Source: Paenibacillus agilis (lineage in GTDB: Bacteria; Bacillota; Bacilli; Paenibacillales; Paenibacillaceae). From it: 64,000 nucleotides of DNA. Within the stretch, counting starts at the first letter, position 1, and every line of letters starts with the position of its first letter. The stretch lies in NCBI RefSeq assembly GCF_007786455.1, contig NZ_VNJK01000001.1, forward strand, positions 2,192,074 to 2,256,073, read 5' to 3'. The notes under the pieces were generated by a model that saw nothing but the letters and a program-made list of their open reading frames with translations, had not been told where the DNA came from and searched no databases. Below, in pieces: positions 53,301 through 61,869 of the stretch. Position numbers and translations under genes: made by a program.

Positions 53301-56300
53301 GTCTTAATGTCTTGAGGAATTCCTTAGGCTGAACATCAGGTCTTCTGCTTTGAACCGTCTCTACTAAGACACCAGCTATATCATGCGCGTTATTTCTAAT
53401 GAACTCTAGAGAAGCCTCTTGATTGTAATTTAACATAACTAAGTCACTTACTACGCTATCCATAATGCCTGGTGCTAATGGAATCGTCGTCAGGTTTCCA
53501 TCATCTCCAATGGAAGACAAGCCAAGCAGCCCATCATAGGTACCATGATAGGAGCCAGCAAACGTAACAATTTTCTTCTTGCCTGTACTTGCCCGAGCTA
53601 TTCGCACAGCCACCATATTGGCTTCTGTACCCGAGTTGTAGAAAGCTACCCGCTCAACGCCAGTTAATTGGCTGATCTGTTCTGCAACGGTTCCAGCGAG
53701 TCTCCCCATTGGACCTAAAGGCATTCCTCGGCCAAGCTCCTCTGTCAATGCCTGATTGATAAAGCTCGGATTATGACCAAGTAAGTTAACCCCAAATCCC
53801 ATTGTTAAATCTACAATGTTATTACCGTCTATGTCGCGGAGCTTCGATCCCTGTCCAGTATCAGCTACAATCTGATAAATCATTTCCTTCATTACAGGCC
53901 GGAATCCCGCGACATTACGATTATTCGCATACACTTTTCTATATTTTTGAATATTCGATTTTGATTTTTTAGTGTAGTTTGTATATTTTTTTTCGATATT
54001 TCGAATATAGGTCAACTGCAATTCATCGAAATTTTCATTATCGATTAAATCCAGTTTTTTGTAGGGAACATAGTGGTTTTTCGTGTCCACCGTTAAAGGA
54101 GCGGCCTTCAAGCTGCTTACATTGACTTGATTATTTGTTGCGGCTGGCAGCTTATTATCTTTAGCTACTGTTTGAATACTACTGGGACTACTACTGGAGT
54201 TACTGGGATTCGTTAGATTTTTTAGTATTCCAAGCTGTTCCTCCATGATTTTCATCTGTGCAGTAAAAATACTCTGCATGGTGCCCATACCATCGAGCGA
54301 GCCTAATGAGGAACTCTGTACCTGACTAACGACTGGCAAGCTATTTACCTGCACACTATTTGTGAGCGTATGCTCAGAGCCATTAGTTTGCGGCTCAGAT
54401 ACAACATCACTCTCTTCTGCTTCTTCTATTTCTTCAGACCAATCCATATGAGTATAAATATGCTCGGTTATTTTTTCGACGGTATCCAAGCTTATAAAAA
54501 ACTCATTCAATGTGATCGATAGGTTAAATTTATTCGTAATTTGTTTGTTAAGCTGTATGAGTACTAAAGAGTCAAAACCAAGCGTTAGCAGATTGAGGTC
54601 ATCTTCGATTTCTTCGATCTTTAATCCAGTTAAGATTTTTATCATTTCTTTTAATTCAGATTTGATTTTCTCTTTATAGTTTGTGCGGGAGTGACTACTG
54701 CGAGTTTGCGTCTTTTGAGGCAGTTGTCTGTCTTGAGTAGTTTCTTTCATCTCGATGATTGATGCTGAAGGTTGCTCTTGATTGACAGCATTACGATCCA
54801 TTCTTTTTACCTCTCTCCACAGTTCCTTCTTTTGAAATGGATAATTAGGTAGGGTTACTCTTCTTTTGCTATAGGATTTATAAAATGAATGCCAATCCAA
54901 ATCCATTCCTTTCATAAATAGAGCAGAAACAGAGTTGAAAAATTGTGTATAGTTGTCCGCTTCTCTTCTCATAGAAGGTAAAAACAAGATGTCTTCATCA
55001 TCGATACATTGGTTTGCCAACCCACTTAGGGTCGCATCTCCACCAATTTCAATAAAAATATCTACGCCGAGTCGTTTCGCTTCTTGAACGGCACTTTGGA
55101 AATCAACTGTATTTGATAAATGCTCAACCCAATACTTGCTATTGCCCAGCACCTCTTCATTTTCCAATTTTCCCGTAATGCTGGATATCATCGCTACTTG
55201 CAGCTTTGAGAATGTAATATCACCGATACTTTTCTCATACATGCTTTCGTAATCCTTCATCAATAAGGAATGATAAGGATGAGGAATATTGAGCTTATTA
55301 AAAAAGATTCTTTGTTTGGCTTGTAGTGTATCAATAACAATATCCACTTCATCGCTTCGGCCTGATATCGTAACATTGTCTGGAGCGTTTACTGCAGCAA
55401 TGGAAACATTTTTGCATCCGCTTTCCTCTAAGGCAGCTTTCACGTATTCCACATTCGTAAGGATGACGACCATCTTGCCTTCCACATCAATGGATTCCAT
55501 CATTCTTCCACGCTGTGCAATCATCAGGATGACATCATCTAAGCTTATTAGTCCTGCATAACATGCAGCAGCATACTCACCTATACTATGACCAATAATT
55601 ATGGTCGGTTTAACGCCAAGCGAATCCCAAAGCTTGGTTAAAGCGTACTCAATCGAGAATATGGCAGCTTGTGAATATAACGGTCTGCTGAGCAGCGTCT
55701 TGTCTTCCCCATAAATGCCATCAAGTATTGAAAGGCCAAGTATCTCGTTAAACTTTTCATTACAGAGATTCATTGTTTCTCTAAATGTAGTTGATGTTGT
55801 GTATAGGTCTCTAGCAATATCTTCATAGATTGATCCTTGGCCTGTAAATAGAAAGGCGATTTTTTTATCTTTGGTTGTACTCTTTTGAATGAGAAACTCA
55901 AGGTTGGTATGGTTGAGAACCTCTTCCATCGTATCTAACAAGTCCTCTTTGCTTTTTCCGACTGCAGAGAATCTGTAGTTTAAAAATGAGCGGCTAATAT
56001 TGGCCGTATACGAGATATCTGCGATAGAGCTCTCTTCCTTTAACAGCTGCTCTTTGACGGAGCCTACATATTCTTTTAATGCTTTTTCATTTTTAGCAGA
56101 CAAAGTCAACAAATGAGTTGGCAATTCATCGAATTGCTCTTCCTTCTCCTGAGGAGGTTCCTCAAGGATGACATGCGCCAAGGTTCCACTAAACCCAAAA
56201 GAACTAATGCCTGCTCTTCTGACTCCGTCTGACTTATGCCAGTCCTTAAATTCATCTGCAATTTTGACTTTTTCCCATGAAATGTTCTGATTAGGATTTT

Positions 56301-57522
56301 TAGAGTAGATGTTGGGCAGAATTTTCTTGTTTTCTATAGACGAAATGACTTTAATCAAACTCGCCATCCCAGAAGCAGCTTCCAAATGGCCGATATTAGG
56401 TTTAACAGATCCGATCAGGAGCGTATCTTTTTTGTTCTTAAATACCTCAGCTAGTGATTGAACTTCAATTAAGTCACCTAATGGAGTTCCCGTTCCATGT
56501 GTTTCAATATAATCGATATCATCGATTGTTAACTTTGCATTATGTAGTGCTTGTCTAATTACGCTTTGTTGTGATAGGCCGTTAGGAGCCGTAAAACCGT
56601 TGGACTTGCCATCTTGACCAATAGCAACACTTTTTACTAGAGCTGCAACTTTATTTCCATCACTCTTAGCGTCTTTTAACCTTTTGAGGATGATGACGCC
56701 GCAGCCCTCACCTCTCCCAAAACCATCTGCGTCATTATCAAACGCTCGGCATTGTCCATCTTTAGATAAACCATTGAATTTGGAAAGTCCTATAAACGGC
56801 TCTGGTGTAAGCAACAGATTGGAACCTCCAACTATAGCCATGTCGCACTGGTTATTTCTCAAGCTATCCACGGCCATATTTAAGGCTGAAATGGACGACG
56901 AGCATGCCGTATCACACGTTACCGCTGGCCCTTTGAAATCATAAAAATACGATAACCTTCCTGCTGCCGAACCAATGGAGACGCCTACTGTGGAGTACGG
57001 TGTTATATCGCATGCATCACCTGAAAACAATTCGGCATTGGCATATTCATACGCGCTCATTCCTATAAATACACCTGTTCTGCTTCCTTTCAGCTTCTCT
57101 ATATTTAGAGCTGAATTCTCCATAGCTTCCCAGCTAACCTCCAGCAAAAGCCTTTGCTGGGGGTCTATCGATGCAGCCTCAATGGCAGATAAGCCAAAAT
57201 GGAGATTATCAAAATCTTTTATGTCATTACGCAAAAATGATGCGTTTTTGGTAACCATTTTTCCTTCAGCATCAGGATTGTCGCTGTAATAGTCGTTGTA
57301 ATCAAAACGATCCGGTTTTATTTCAGTGACGCTATCTTTACCGTTAACCAATACATGCCAAAAGCCTTCAATATTCCAAGCGTCACCTGGAAATCGACAC
57401 GAATAACCGATTACAGCAACCTCTTCATTGCTTTTTTGATCATGTATGATCGTAGACAGTTCTTCTATTTTGGTCGCCGCTTTTTTTAATGCCAGTTTAT
57501 ATTTATCAATCTCTTGCTCCAT
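50353..57522 (-). CDS. Hybrid PKS-NRPS: KS-AT-ACP-aminotransferase-C-(A lost)-PCP-E(N-lobe)
   Basis: A 2389-residue protein. 1-30: N-terminal coiled-coil docking helix. 32-455: ketosynthase (DTACSSS Cys207, THGTG, NIGHLEAASG). 555-900: acyltransferase (IGHSIGEYAA Ser646, PHPYHS). 950-1025: ACP (LGFDSLVLIQ Ser985). 1150-1610: class III aminotransferase with PLP Lys1448 in TYGKVLGGGMPIG, installing a beta-amino group as in iturin/mycosubtilin synthetases. 1635-2065: condensation (HHTIADG). No A domain follows; only its A10-like tail GKGERDVLPVP (2075-2085) remains before the PCP (MGGDSIKAI Ser2132). 2180-2389: N-lobe of an epimerization domain with HGLVIDEVSW instead of HHxxxDxxSW. AAGGGAG precedes the ATG. 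It follows the MFS gene by 26 bases. Confidence 0.95.
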   Translation of the reverse strand: MEQEIDKYKLALKKAATKIEELSTIIHDQKSNEEVAVIGYSCRFPGDAWNIEGFWHVLVNGKDSVTEIKPDRFDYNDYYSDNPDAEGKMVTKNASFLRNDIKDFDNLHFGLSAIEAASIDPQQRLLLEVSWEAMENSALNIEKLKGSRTGVFIGMSAYEYANAELFSGDACDITPYSTVGVSIGSAAGRLSYFYDFKGPAVTCDTACSSSISALNMAVDSLRNNQCDMAIVGGSNLLLTPEPFIGLSKFNGLSKDGQCRAFDNDADGFGRGEGCGVIILKRLKDAKSDGNKVAALVKSVAIGQDGKSNGFTAPNGLSQQSVIRQALHNAKLTIDDIDYIETHGTGTPLGDLIEVQSLAEVFKNKKDTLLIGSVKPNIGHLEAASGMASLIKVISSIENKKILPNIYSKNPNQNISWEKVKIADEFKDWHKSDGVRRAGISSFGFSGTLAHVILEEPPQEKEEQFDELPTHLLTLSAKNEKALKEYVGSVKEQLLKEESSIADISYTANISRSFLNYRFSAVGKSKEDLLDTMEEVLNHTNLEFLIQKSTTKDKKIAFLFTGQGSIYEDIARDLYTTSTTFRETMNLCNEKFNEILGLSILDGIYGEDKTLLSRPLYSQAAIFSIEYALTKLWDSLGVKPTIIIGHSIGEYAAACYAGLISLDDVILMIAQRGRMMESIDVEGKMVVILTNVEYVKAALEESGCKNVSIAAVNAPDNVTISGRSDEVDIVIDTLQAKQRIFFNKLNIPHPYHSLLMKDYESMYEKSIGDITFSKLQVAMISSITGKLENEEVLGNSKYWVEHLSNTVDFQSAVQEAKRLGVDIFIEIGGDATLSGLANQCIDDEDILFLPSMRREADNYTQFFNSVSALFMKGMDLDWHSFYKSYSKRRVTLPNYPFQKKELWREVKRMDRNAVNQEQPSASIIEMKETTQDRQLPQKTQTRSSHSRTNYKEKIKSELKEMIKILTGLKIEEIEDDLNLLTLGFDSLVLIQLNKQITNKFNLSITLNEFFISLDTVEKITEHIYTHMDWSEEIEEAEESDVVSEPQTNGSEHTLTNSVQVNSLPVVSQVQSSSLGSLDGMGTMQSIFTAQMKIMEEQLGILKNLTNPSNSSSSPSSIQTVAKDNKLPAATNNQVNVSSLKAAPLTVDTKNHYVPYKKLDLIDNENFDELQLTYIRNIEKKYTNYTKKSKSNIQKYRKVYANNRNVAGFRPVMKEMIYQIVADTGQGSKLRDIDGNNIVDLTMGFGVNLLGHNPSFINQALTEELGRGMPLGPMGRLAGTVAEQISQLTGVERVAFYNSGTEANMVAVRIARASTGKKKIVTFAGSYHGTYDGLLGLSSIGDDGNLTTIPLAPGIMDSVVSDLVMLNYNQEASLEFIRNNAHDIAGVLVETVQSRRPDVQPKEFLKTLRQITEDNGIALIFDEIITGFRIGPGGAQEYFDIKADIVTYGKVLGGGMPIGVVSGKSEFMDCIDGGMWSFGDTSVPPCENKRTFVAGTFSHHPLAMAAAHASLTYITENKDTLYDKLNRRTTDFAYRVNAYFEANHVPIKVVHFGSLFRFVFRGDFEIFFFGLLEKGVYVWEGRNCFFSTEHTDEDIEYIFNAIKKTIEEMAHFGYLSDSPLSQHTDLVTNFNQIELQEPILPMSMIQQRLFTLSSISKDDPYNMVTVLKVKGILDRPKFESVLNEMVRRHESLRTRLFLEDGEFKQEVLEHVEFKIDIVKKGSQEDLDELIDKLVTPFDLTEAPLFKVILIDEQENEGMLIFNFHHTIADGISMSIFVQEFMQLYANERLLPVNKQYRDFVEWETQYLMSNEKKLSEQYWLSKLSGDMNVLKLPSDFPAPAESDFTANTVHMKIDSGLVHNLKSVSMRNKCSLFMLLAAGFNLLLKQLTGNEEICIGTPVTNRADGSFNESIGMFTNTMVLKNNLADEKTFEAFLNEVKQNCLEAYSHMYYPFNFLANHMKKERNSREGFLNVRFVYEKIDERVLTIDNLEIETYEYKSKLSDFDFVIEILEENGVFHIGMTYKTSLFKETTIERWGQSYKEILEFITHNDNDDNRKLKLKDFSLIEIGEANKLTSDGKGERDVLPVPTAHAGTGISYEAPRNEIEEVLIKIWEVTLGSNPIGINDDFFKMGGDSIKAIQLISRARAKGYSFEVDHLYKNPTIKQLVTLVEQQHAKNSQEPLAGEVTLTPIQRLFFDQQSMEQHQWGQSRMLYKADGFKTDTVKEVFNKLVAHHDALRIVYKHNNGNVIQINRGIDHSLYDLSVYQYATDQEVLEACNEIQSRIDLETGPLVKLGLFKMDGGDQLFIVIHGLVIDEVSWRILLEDFSHAYDQAEKGLDIVFSEKTLSFKEWSEKLEKHADSYAIKKQADYWKGLREMNIKKLPRERGKLAWI

Positions 57523-57548
57523 ACACTCACTCCCTTTTCCACTACTGA

Positions 57549-58799
57549 TTACAATTCCACTTTTTGTTGTTCTGGATTGTACTGTATAAAGGTTTTAAAT
57601 GATTTTAAGAAGATTAGAGGTATAAACAATACGGTAATGGCCATGAAACCTGAATATACAATGTATTGTATCGGTAAAAACTCGCCTAAAATACCTCCTA
57701 AGAACATAGCCAGCGGCGCAAGCCCCATTGTGAGCGTTCCCTTAAGTGACGATACCTTCCCCCTCATTTCCTGAGTCACCGTTAGTTGTATCGTCGATTC
57801 AATCAATACATTTACGATCGCATTGCATATACCACCGAAAAACAACAAAATGGCCATAAATATGAAATCATTCATCAAGACTGCCGTTGATAAAATAATC
57901 CCTTGCAGCAGCCCTGAAGCCGTAAGAATCATACTTTTGTGTTCAGGCTTGATACGAAATACAGAAGTAAAAATCATTCCCGCAAGCATACCTAATGTAA
58001 AAATAGCCAAAGCGATTCCGTATTTTACTTCTCCCAGATGTTCAGCATTTTTAAACATCGGTGCGAGCAATACAATACTTATTGTGGCAAAAAAGTTTAA
58101 AATACCAGCTAATATAATTAAGTCTCTAAGCCCTTTCATCTTCCAGACGTACGCAAACCCGTCTTTCATATCTTCCCAGAAATTATATTGTTGATCCTGA
58201 CTTGTTGACTTAGGAATTTTCATAAACAATGCGAGAATAAATGAAATAATATAGGAAATGCCATTACATAAGAATAAAATTGGCGGACCTACGAGATGGT
58301 ACAGTACACCGCCGGATGAAGGTCCTATAATCTGAGAAACGGCACGTAACATACTTAAGTTGGCACTGGCCTGTACAATTCGAGACGAAGGAACAATATC
58401 TGGGATCGTGGATGTTACTGCAGGATTAAAGAATGCGGCGCATATGCCAAGCGTAATCCCGGCAACAAAAGCCATCCAAATTTCAAGAAAACCAAAAATA
58501 GCTGCAACACCAACAAAAGTAATACAAACCCCTCGAATGAAATCCATTAACAAAATCATTTTCTTTCTGTCGGTACGATCTACGATTACGCCTGCAAAAG
58601 GAGATATGAGGACTTTAGGAAGCAAAGATGCCGCTAACAGTGCACCCATCAAACCAGGTGAGCCTGTTTCGTACAGTATCCAAAAGGTTAATGCGATTTC
58701 ATAAATGGAATCGCCTAAAGCAGAAACCAGCTGTCCTTGCCAGAGCAAAAAGAAATTTTTGGACCATAATCGCTGTTTTGGTTCGCTTGTGTTTTCCAT
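57549..58799 (-). CDS. MFS exporter in the biosynthetic operon
   Basis: A 416-residue major facilitator with about 12 membrane helices. The loop between helices 2 and 3 has GVIVDRTDRKKMILLMDFIR, the family DRxxRK signature. It resembles the MFS_3/enterobactin-exporter-type proteins common in Firmicute biosynthetic clusters. GGAGG lies six bases before the ATG. Placed between the extender-unit genes and the megasynthases, it most likely exports the product and gives self-protection. Confidence 0.9.
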   Translation of the reverse strand: MENTSEPKQRLWSKNFFLLWQGQLVSALGDSIYEIALTFWILYETGSPGLMGALLAASLLPKVLISPFAGVIVDRTDRKKMILLMDFIRGVCITFVGVAAIFGFLEIWMAFVAGITLGICAAFFNPAVTSTIPDIVPSSRIVQASANLSMLRAVSQIIGPSSGGVLYHLVGPPILFLCNGISYIISFILALFMKIPKSTSQDQQYNFWEDMKDGFAYVWKMKGLRDLIILAGILNFFATISIVLLAPMFKNAEHLGEVKYGIALAIFTLGMLAGMIFTSVFRIKPEHKSMILTASGLLQGIILSTAVLMNDFIFMAILLFFGGICNAIVNVLIESTIQLTVTQEMRGKVSSLKGTLTMGLAPLAMFLGGILGEFLPIQYIVYSGFMAITVLFIPLIFLKSFKTFIQYNPEQQKVEL

Positions 58800-58819
58800 T
58801 TTTCCTCCAGTCGAGAGCT

Positions 58820-58890
58820 AAAACAAAAAGAATCGCGCTCAGTTCGGAGCTGTAACCCGCTCACTCGCCGAACACGATTCTCTTGTTCAA
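58820..58890 (-). terminator. Nested hairpin inside the biosynthetic operon
   Basis: On the minus strand GAACAAGAGAATCG pairs with CGATTCTTTTTGTTTT, and an inner GTTCGG pairs with CCGAAC. A T-rich tail follows. It lies between the dehydrogenase and the MFS gene, so it may be a partial terminator setting the ratio of early to late genes. Confidence 0.6.
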
Positions 58891-58957
58891 GATCTATTCA
58901 TTTCTGTTTTCCATGCTTGCCTTTAAATGATTTAAATCCAAGTCACATTAACCGTTC

Positions 58958-59833
58958 TTAACTTTTCACCAAGCTCTGTTCGTATATCGGGTACGAATAA
59001 AATCCTTGTCCGGTCTTCCTGCCATGTGTTCCTGCCTCTACCATTTTCCTAAGAAGAGGGCATACGCGGAACTTTGGATCCTGATAGCTATCGTATAAAA
59101 TATCTAGTGAATGTACGACAGTATCCAGGCCTATCAAGTCAGCTGTTTCAAGTGGCCCCATTTTGTGACCAAAGCATTTTTTGAATATATCGTCAACGTC
59201 TTTTGGTTCTGCAATCTGGTCTTGAACGACGAATGCAGCCTCATTCATCATTAAATGAGAAATACGATTGGACACAAAACCTGGTAAGTCGTTAACAATG
59301 ATAGCCTCTTTATTCAAAGTAGCAAGTAGATTAATAGTAGCTTCTATGGTTTCCTCCGAAGTATGGAAACCTTTGATAACCTCTACTACTGGTTTCATAA
59401 TGACTGGATTCATATAATGCGCACCGATAACTTTAGTTGGTCGATTTGTTAGTGCAGCGACTTTGGTGATTGAAATACATGAAGTGTTGACAGAAAAGAT
59501 ACAATGCTCTGGGCATACGCTATCAAGCGTTATATATACTTCTTTTTTAATCTCCCATTTCTCTGGCACATTCTCAATAACATAGTCTGCATTTTTTAAT
59601 AAACCATAATCAGCGGTAAAGCTGATACGATTGAGAATGGCTTCAGGCTTCTCAGCTGTGAAATCTTTATTGTACAAGCCTTGGAAACGAATGTTGTTCG
59701 CGATTTGCGCTTTGGCTTTTGTAAGAATCTCCTCTGAAATATCAACGAGTACAACATCATACCCAGCTAGTGCAAAATTATGTGCAACTCCAGTCCCCAT
59801 TACACCTGCACCAATGACTCCAATGACCTTCAT
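58958..59833 (-). CDS. 3-hydroxyacyl-CoA dehydrogenase-like enzyme (FkbK/ZmaG-like)
   Basis: A 291-residue NAD-dependent dehydrogenase: Rossmann motif IGVIGAGVMGTGVAHNFALA with VVLVDISEE, the NTSCISITKVA block, IGAHYMNPVIMKPVVEVIKG (catalytic His) and NDLPGFVSNRISHLMMNEAA. Length is normal for 3-hydroxybutyryl-CoA dehydrogenase. Next to a stand-alone ACP and a discrete acyltransferase in a PKS operon, it most likely oxidises an ACP-bound glyceryl or seryl intermediate on the way to hydroxymalonyl-, methoxymalonyl- or aminomalonyl-ACP, as FkbK and ZmaG do. The other expected genes (FkbH-like, acyl dehydrogenase) are not in the window. AAGGAG precedes the ATG. Confidence 0.9.
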   Translation of the reverse strand: MKVIGVIGAGVMGTGVAHNFALAGYDVVLVDISEEILTKAKAQIANNIRFQGLYNKDFTAEKPEAILNRISFTADYGLLKNADYVIENVPEKWEIKKEVYITLDSVCPEHCIFSVNTSCISITKVAALTNRPTKVIGAHYMNPVIMKPVVEVIKGFHTSEETIEATINLLATLNKEAIIVNDLPGFVSNRISHLMMNEAAFVVQDQIAEPKDVDDIFKKCFGHKMGPLETADLIGLDTVVHSLDILYDSYQDPKFRVCPLLRKMVEAGTHGRKTGQGFYSYPIYEQSLVKS

Positions 59834-59894
59834 ATATCTTCTCTCCTTACGCTACGTTAAATTGTACTGCTCTATTGTCGCTTCTATCTTTATT

Positions 59895-60143
59895 TTATTG
59901 GCCGACTGGAGCGCTTTTACGCTCAATAAGCGAAGAAATAGCTTGAATGGACCTGAAATTGTTCAAGTCTAAGTCATTATTATCGATTTGGACGCCAAAA
60001 TCTTTTTCCATAAACATAACCAACTGCATAGCAAAGAGAGAATTGACTTCTCCAATAGCGAAAATATCATCGTGATCCTCTAGCTGCTTACTTTTAATAT
60101 ATTTACTTAAAAATGCACGTGTACGGTTTTTTATTTCTTCCAT
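59895..60143 (-). CDS. Stand-alone acyl carrier protein (FkbJ/ZmaD-like)
   Basis: An 82-residue carrier protein. The phosphopantetheine Ser35 lies in GEVNSLFAMQLVMF; the NSL (not DSL) context followed by FAMQLV resembles carrier proteins that hold glyceryl or seryl groups in methoxymalonyl/hydroxymalonyl pathways. It sits between a discrete acyltransferase and the dehydrogenase. GAGGTG lies before the ATG. Probably the carrier on which the unusual extender unit is built. Confidence 0.88.
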   Translation of the reverse strand: MEEIKNRTRAFLSKYIKSKQLEDHDDIFAIGEVNSLFAMQLVMFMEKDFGVQIDNNDLDLNNFRSIQAISSLIERKSAPVGQ

Positions 60144-60174
60144 GGATATACACCTCTATTTAATAGTTTTTTAG

Positions 60175-61119
60175 TTATAGAGCGCTCATGGCGCTTTTTA
60201 AACGTATAAATTTTTTATACGTTACAAACTCATAATCCAAATTGATGATTCTAGATATTTTCGTAAGGGAATCATCCAAGCTAACTTCAACAAAACTGTC
60301 TATCCCCCACTCGCCTAATTTTAGAATGGAGGCATTCCAATTCATGGGACTAGCCATATTTTTGATCAGCTCATTCTTTAAATCAGAAGCACTTTGGATG
60401 ATAGTCTGAGTAAAGACGGATATAATGGGTACTTCTCCATCATAAATAGGAGTGTCCTCAACCAGATTGACGAACATCTCAATGCCTTTTGCTGCATATG
60501 GTGAATGAAACGCATATGGTGTATGGATCGTTGATGCTTTTATTGCTCCCTGTAGTTCAGCAGTGTTCAAGACTTGAATCACGCTGTCTTTGATTCCTGA
60601 AATAACGAGACATGTTTCATTATTTTCACTTGCGATAAAAACATCATTTTCCGCCTTGCAATTGGCTATCATATCGTAAACCTCGCTATAGGTCTTGCCT
60701 ACGATGACCCCCATACCGCATGAATCTGCGGAACTCTTAGGATATTCGTAAATTATTTGCAGCATTTGTAGTCCAGCGGCAAAAGAAATGGACTTGCCAC
60801 ACGCCATAGCGGTGATCAAGCCCATACTATAACCTACCATCATCGCAGGTTTTATGCCGGAATTAACATATTGCTGGTAAACGATATAATCACACGTATA
60901 AATGGCAATCCAATCGTAGAACATCTGGTCGTATTCCGTATGTTTCAGTTCATGAGATGTAAATAAATAACCATGCAAATCAATTCCAATTTGTTCATTT
61001 ACAGTGGAACAGTATTGTTCAAGGGTATGAAGTTGATCATCATCAAACTTATCCAAAAAATTACGATAGTCTGCTCCAACACCCTGAAAAAGAAAGGCCC
61101 GTTTTTTATTGCTTAACAT
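60175..61119 (-). CDS. Discrete (trans-acting) malonyl-type acyltransferase
   Basis: A 314-residue acyltransferase of the FabD fold: AFLFQGVGADYRN at the N-terminus, nucleophile Ser98 in VGYSMGLITAMACG (GYSMG where GHSxG is usual), and TPYAFHSPYA for the YAFH/HAFH substrate motif with the catalytic His. The ATG at 61119 follows GAGG and overlaps the thioesterase stop by 14 bases; the upstream ATG at 61158 has no good site. Its likely job is to load, in trans, the extender carried by the ACP encoded next to it onto a PKS module. The Tyr in place of His beside the nucleophile is noteworthy. Confidence 0.85.
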   Translation of the reverse strand: MLSNKKRAFLFQGVGADYRNFLDKFDDDQLHTLEQYCSTVNEQIGIDLHGYLFTSHELKHTEYDQMFYDWIAIYTCDYIVYQQYVNSGIKPAMMVGYSMGLITAMACGKSISFAAGLQMLQIIYEYPKSSADSCGMGVIVGKTYSEVYDMIANCKAENDVFIASENNETCLVISGIKDSVIQVLNTAELQGAIKASTIHTPYAFHSPYAAKGIEMFVNLVEDTPIYDGEVPIISVFTQTIIQSASDLKNELIKNMASPMNWNASILKLGEWGIDSFVEVSLDDSLTKISRIINLDYEFVTYKKFIRLKSAMSAL

Positions 61120-61828
61120 GTTCACCAACCTCATTATCTTGGCATAATACGCCTTCAAACAGTTTTACGATTTGCTCGACATGATCATTAATAAAAAAGT
61201 GGCTGCCCGTAAAATAATAAGACTTGCTTTTTTGTTCGCATAAATCATCCCAGGTAATCTTTTGAATGGTATCAATTTTATCTTCTAGTCCATTTAATAC
61301 TGTAATTTTACATTTTAATCGTTCTGGTCGTTCTTTAAACTCATAAGTTTCCATGATTCTAATATCATTTTTAAGAATTGGTAAATAAAATCTCATTAGT
61401 TCTTTACTCTGTGTCAGCTCTTCATGAATACCACCTAGTGCAATTATTTTTGAAATAAATTCATCATCTGACATGGTAAAGTTGACATACATATTATTGT
61501 GCACAATGGGTGATTGTCTCCCTGAGAAAAAGATATGCTGTGGCCTCGGATGTCCTTCTTCTATAATTTTATAGTACAGCTCATAAGCCAACAGCGTCCC
61601 CATACTATGACCGAATAGGGCATATTTTTCATCCCTAATTTTATCTTTTATCATCGAATATATATCATCCACAGCTTCTGATATATCATGATAAAAGCCT
61701 TGGCCGAATTTCTCCCCCCTTCCCTTTAGTTCAACACCTTCTATTTCCAAAGCGTGACTAGTATATGTGTTCCAATGTGAATATGCACGCTTGGATCCAC
61801 CTGCAAACGGCAAACAATACAATCTCAT
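61106..61828 (-). CDS. Type II thioesterase
   Basis: A 240-residue alpha/beta hydrolase of the GrsT/SrfAD family, which removes wrong or stalled groups from carrier proteins. Visible motifs: LYCLPFAGGSKRAYSHW, nucleophile Ser75 in FGHSMGTLLAYEL, NGLEDKID with the acid, and TGSHFFINDH with the catalytic His. The ATG at 61828 (nine bases after GGAG) is preferred to the ATG at 61834 or the TTG at 61846. It overlaps the acyltransferase gene downstream. As the megasynthases have no integrated thioesterase, it may also help release, though editing is its usual task. Confidence 0.93.
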   Translation of the reverse strand: MRLYCLPFAGGSKRAYSHWNTYTSHALEIEGVELKGRGEKFGQGFYHDISEAVDDIYSMIKDKIRDEKYALFGHSMGTLLAYELYYKIIEEGHPRPQHIFFSGRQSPIVHNNMYVNFTMSDDEFISKIIALGGIHEELTQSKELMRFYLPILKNDIRIMETYEFKERPERLKCKITVLNGLEDKIDTIQKITWDDLCEQKSKSYYFTGSHFFINDHVEQIVKLFEGVLCQDNEVGEHVKQ

Positions 61829-61869
61829 TGGCATGTGCTCCTTCAAAGTAGCAAGTAAATAATCATTGT

